Part shown: positions 60,691-64,000 of the stretch, piece after piece
Layout: each line of letters opens with the position of its first letter
Numbering within the stretch: the stretch's first letter is position 1
Assembly: GCA_026874595.1 (NCBI GenBank)
Contig: CM049317.1
Span: 77,569,891 to 77,633,890, forward strand
DNA from: Sipunculus nudus
Lineage: Eukaryota > Annelida > Sipuncula > Golfingiida > Sipunculidae
DNA length: 64,000 bases
Direction of reading: 5' to 3'
The notes under the pieces: generated by a model
Database searches by the model: none
What the model saw: the letters and a program-made list of their open reading frames with translations, nothing else
Told to the model about the DNA's origin: nothing
Translations under genes and position numbers: made by a program

Positions 60691-60815
60691 TCAATGGAAA
60701 TCGGAAGATCCTGGGTTCGATTCCCACCGTCAGTGAACCGACTTTACTGTGTATATCATTTCCATCTATGTACAACGAGCAAGCATGGCTATTCATACAA
60801 CTATACATATAAAAT
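60684..60815 (+). repeat. tRNA-derived SINE copy, 5' truncated
   Basis: GGGTTCGATTCCC (60713-60725) is an RNA polymerase III B box. It is followed by the tail CACCGTCAGTGAACCGACTT, tatatcatttccatc and acaacgagcaagcatggc. The A box region is missing next to the microsatellite. The same tail occurs at about 54800-54878 and 61030-61068. Confidence 0.65.
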
Positions 60816-60967
60816 ATATGCCGCACACCATATAAGGCCACCAGTTTTTCCTTTCTTTATGCAACCTCACGGTGCCGACACATGTAGAAGGTGAGACTAT
60901 GACGTCCCTTCCCAGACGTCACTTCGGTGGTTCGTATAAAATTGTGCAAATACAGAGGGGACGGGGA

Positions 60968-61066
60968 TCTGGCGTAGGCAAGTGGTTAAGGCAGTAGACC
61001 GGAAACCGGAAGATCGTGGCTTCGAATTCAAACGTCAGTGAACAGGCTTTTCTGTGTATACCATTT

Positions 61067-61068
<2 letters not shown>
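60968..61068 (+). repeat. tRNA-derived SINE copy with both promoter boxes
   Basis: TGGCGTAGGCAAGTGG (A-box-like, with the AGTGGTTAAGGC of Ser/Leu-type tRNAs) and GGCTTCGAATTC (decayed B box), followed by the shared tail GTCAGTGAACAGGCTTTTCT and then a (TA)n tract at 61067-61119. A retroposon with no protein product. Confidence 0.65.

Positions 61069-61119
<51 letters not shown>
61067..61119. repeat. (TA)n microsatellite at the SINE tail
   Basis: About 50 bp of TA directly after the SINE tail. Confidence 0.95.
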
Positions 61120-61121
<2 letters not shown>

Positions 61122-61524
61122 CATGGATTGTAATTGGGCCAGATTGTGGCGTTTGGTTTTCTTTGGAGGTTTAGGAAACAGGATGACCCGGAGTAAACCA
61201 CTGACCATGGACGCGCAGTTACAACCAACTCCAGCCAAGCCGGGGAACCTAGCGGAAATTGTGTATGTGTGGGTACATGTATATCTCTTTAATTAGATGC
61301 ATTTGCCTGGTTGAAGTGGTCATTACTTAAACACTCAAATGGATATTCAATAGATTTTTCTTATTTTGCCAACATTCAGAGCGCCTAAAAAATTGTCAAG
61401 GAATATTAAGTACCGTTTTTTATAATTATAGTCGTAGAAATTTCCGACATGTAAAAAATGGCGACTTTTCTCATGCTCTGAAGCAGAGTTCATAACACAT
61501 AGGTTTTAACATTTTCTCTATTTG

Positions 61525-62119
61525 TAATAAAAATCACATATAAATGGTATACAAACAATACATAAAAAACACTAACATAAAACACACCGGCGTTACATAT
61601 CTAGAAAAATATCGGAAAGGGTGTTTTAAGTGTCTTGCCATGGGATTAAACTTAGGCAAAATTAACAATGACACCATTCATTATAGGAGTAAAGTACATG
61701 GCAAATCATAACAGACATCTTTGGGGACACAAAAAATTTCAGCATTTTTTCTTCTCTTCCTACTTTCCCTTGTTCCTCACTCTCCGGCTATATGTGTGTC
61801 ACCCTCTCATATACATGTGTGTTATACGGTGAGGTATCAAGCAAAAATATCCTCTAAATCCATAGCAACTGTTAAATGCGCAGGTTTTATTACTGCTTTT
61901 TGGCAAACTTGTGTTAGTTAAATGATGAATTAAACTGTTTTCAGATAATACGAGGCATTTTCATATATATTGCAAAAAACATAAACAAGAGCGTCCCATG
62001 TGTACAAATCCGTATTCCATTCTTGTGTTGAGGCCAGATATGCTCGGAACGTTTGCTAGTCATTCAAGTAATGCATCCTTCAACACGTTTCAATGAAGAA
62101 ACTTTCCACGCGTCTCCGA
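61525..62119. repeat. 3'-flank block of the receptor unit (copy near gene C)
   Basis: Colinear with 55440-56100. On the coding strand of gene C it is the 3' untranslated and downstream region. TTTATT at 61886-61891 is a candidate AATAAA on the minus strand. Confidence 0.75.
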
Positions 62120-63784
62120 CTACACAAAACTGCTGGCTCTTTTGTTGCCCATGGCCCGTGGATGAGTTGGAGATACGGTCTGAGTTGCCAGCAAGAGGTT
62201 AGCTACGCGAAGGTCCTTCGCCGGAATTGTTTTTAGCCCTCTTGCCATGTTCTCGTAGTCATCTTGCCACTTGAGACTGGTCACTGGAGAATATTTCTGT
62301 AACGCCATTACAGACGTTTTTGGCGCACGTAACGGCAGACCTGGCCGTGGTTTCTCTGGTCTCTGTGGTTTCACAAGGCGGCCACAAGCACCACATCGCG
62401 TAACTTCTGATGTCACCATATTCTCGTAATGGATATTGTTATCTTCATTGCTCTTTAATGGGAGGAAATGTGATTAAATGTACGTTTCGTAGGATGCATA
62501 ATTGTGTATTCAAAGTATCTGAACTAAGAAAGTAATATATAAATTATATCTTTGTTTAACATTTCCGCGAACGCGAAAAAAATCATCTTTAACAATTATA
62601 ATTTTGCTCGAAATATAAATTCCCCTAACCTGTCCACACATGGAGCACAAACTATGCACGGACTGCAGGGAGTTCGAAGTGCTATTGGCAAAGGACGATC
62701 CGTAGAAAGTGAGACTGCTGTGAAGAGCGGGGCGTGGCGGGCGGGGACTCCGATTGTTACCCCTTCTCCTCCGAATCCCAGAAACAAGGTATATTCTACA
62801 GTTAAAGACACGGGCATATGTATAATATGAGTTGTAAGGAATTAAAAAAATAAATAAAGTGAGTGCGCTAAAAACAAAAAAAAAACAACTATGTAACATC
62901 AGACGAATTAGTACACGAATTAGATCCGGAAGTTATAAGAAAAGTAACTCTTTCATGTTTTAAATTATCAGTAATTCATGATACACTAATACAGGCACCT
63001 GTGCCGTATAGTTTCTTTTTCTTGATTTAATAATAATTACCCTGTCTGTTTATATTTTCGGTAGAGATGAACTACGAGTGACAGGAATAAAGCCAGAGTG
63101 AGTGGGACGCTCAGACTTGCGGGTCCAATAAGCCACCTATATGTAGCTATGACACTTGTCTGAACTTCGCTTCTTGTTGAAGGAACATCGCTTCCCGTTG
63201 AGCCTTGTTATGGATCAATAATGAGAAAATTAATTACCTATATTAACTAAACTTGCCTGTTACACCATTCCTTGGGTTTACCATGCAGAATATTTATTAG
63301 TTCGATCAGCTGTGTAAAATAATTTTATGCTTTTTTACTTTTTGACAGAAGTATATAAATTGAACTTTCATTTTATAAAGCATTTTATATATTACAAGCA
63401 AACTTGTATAGGAACAACAGTATTAATTACTTTATATTGAAACACATCAACATATTCATTAAAGTTTATATCTTTTTGAGAATTTTTATTCATATCCTTG
63501 GAACCAAATATCTGTATAAATTGATGTTGTCTTATATTGCAAGTAGATTATACAAAAGTAGTCTTAGTTTGATTCGTCCAAGAACTAATAATGCCCCTGG
63601 GTATAGTGTTTTGAAATGTTCTTGTTTTGAATTACCTCACCAGTTTGACTTGCTCTGGGCAGGCATAAAGCGTTGGTAGGAGACTTGCAGTCTGGAACAT
63701 TCCGTTTAGCCCCGGCCATAAATGACATGACGGCACAATGACGTGATAGGACAGACAATCCAGCCAGCCACCCATATCGGACCA
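62120..63784 (-). CDS. Type I membrane C-type lectin-like receptor, gene C (exons 4-7; 5' part beyond window)
   Basis: Minus-strand exons: 63641-63784, 63041-63203, 62630-62795, 62120-62452, with phases 1, 2 and 0 as in gene A. The last two exons have exactly the same lengths as in gene A (166 and 333 nt). They encode the C-half of a CTLD (GWLAG, HCAV, PDCKS, NALCLP), then a serine/threonine-rich stalk and a membrane helix (WLIGPASLSV on, ending VVHLYRKYK). The tail contains CSMCGQ, YENM, CGACGRLV, KYSPV and DDYENM, ending SSFV-stop. Donors are GTGAGG, GTAATT and GTTAGG; acceptors end CACCAG, AACAAG, CTGTAG and TTAAAG. Exons 1-3 should lie past position 64000. No lesion is visible. A surface receptor role is inferred from architecture; sugar-binding ability is not evident. 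Confidence 0.8.
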
Positions 63785-64000
63785 CTGGTGTCACAAATAT
63801 ATTGTAAAGCATTCAGGTGTATAAATATGTCGTTTAGCAAATGAATTATCACTGGAAATTTGAATACATAACATGATCTAAGTATTGTGGAATAAAGCTT
63901 TAGATCTCCTTAGGCACAACTTATAAAAAGTAAGACCTCAAAATAGACTCAAAAGCGCTCTGAAAATGCATTCCGGCATCAACCAATATAAACATGATAT
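63785..64000 (-). other. Intron 3 of receptor gene C (to window end)
   Basis: AT-rich sequence upstream of the exon 4 acceptor, with no exon recognised before the window ends. Confidence 0.5.

Overview
This window looks like nuclear DNA of a metazoan, most likely a bivalve or other lophotrochozoan mollusc. It is AT-rich, full of (TA)n, (GA)n and mononucleotide tracts, and has short exons with GT-AG introns. It carries C-type lectin domain (CTLD) genes, a clan-2-like cytochrome P450 relic, tRNA-derived SINEs, LTR-type insertions and hairpin-ended elements carrying satellite-like repeats. The taxon is an inference from gene and repeat style. Prokaryotic features such as operons, ribosome binding sites and CRISPR arrays do not apply.

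Layout. 1-246 is the end of a Merlin/ISXO2-like transposase. 703-2409 is a hairpin-ended element filled with 180-bp tandem repeats. About 2.4-31 kb is gene-poor and made of microsatellites, MITE-like elements, a tRNA-Asp pseudogene, a 58-bp-arm hairpin, a reverse-transcriptase scrap, a solo LTR (21562-22384) and a 67-bp tandem array invaded by a MITE. 31037-32632 (minus) is a complete three-exon secreted CTLD gene. 32705-33701 is a second repeat-bearing element. 35262-35645 is a GC-rich open frame of unknown nature. 37376-39292 is a badly broken P450 pseudogene split by a second copy of the 180-bp-repeat element. 39.5-41.5 kb holds recent tandem duplications. 43.6-44.2 kb holds paired tRNA-like repeats.

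The most interesting part is 47-64 kb, a minus-strand cluster of a membrane CTLD receptor family. Copy A (47063-52375) can be modelled as seven exons whose phases all agree. It gives 444 residues: signal peptide, a duplicated N-half CTLD exon, a full CTLD, one transmembrane helix and a tail of about 170 residues. The tail has a C-x2-C...C-x2-C zinc-ribbon-like module enclosing a YENM tyrosine motif, then a YTPV and a second YEN motif. Copy C (62120 to beyond the window end) has the same exon architecture in its four visible exons. Copy B (56101-57639) is reduced to its last exon, which is itself split by a 1.2-kb LTR-like insertion. Duplicated flanking blocks show that the cluster grew by tandem duplication of a unit of roughly 6 kb.

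How they work together: the CTLD genes look like recognition molecules, one secreted and a family of membrane receptors with potential phosphotyrosine signalling. This is inferred from architecture only. No expression or homology search was possible.
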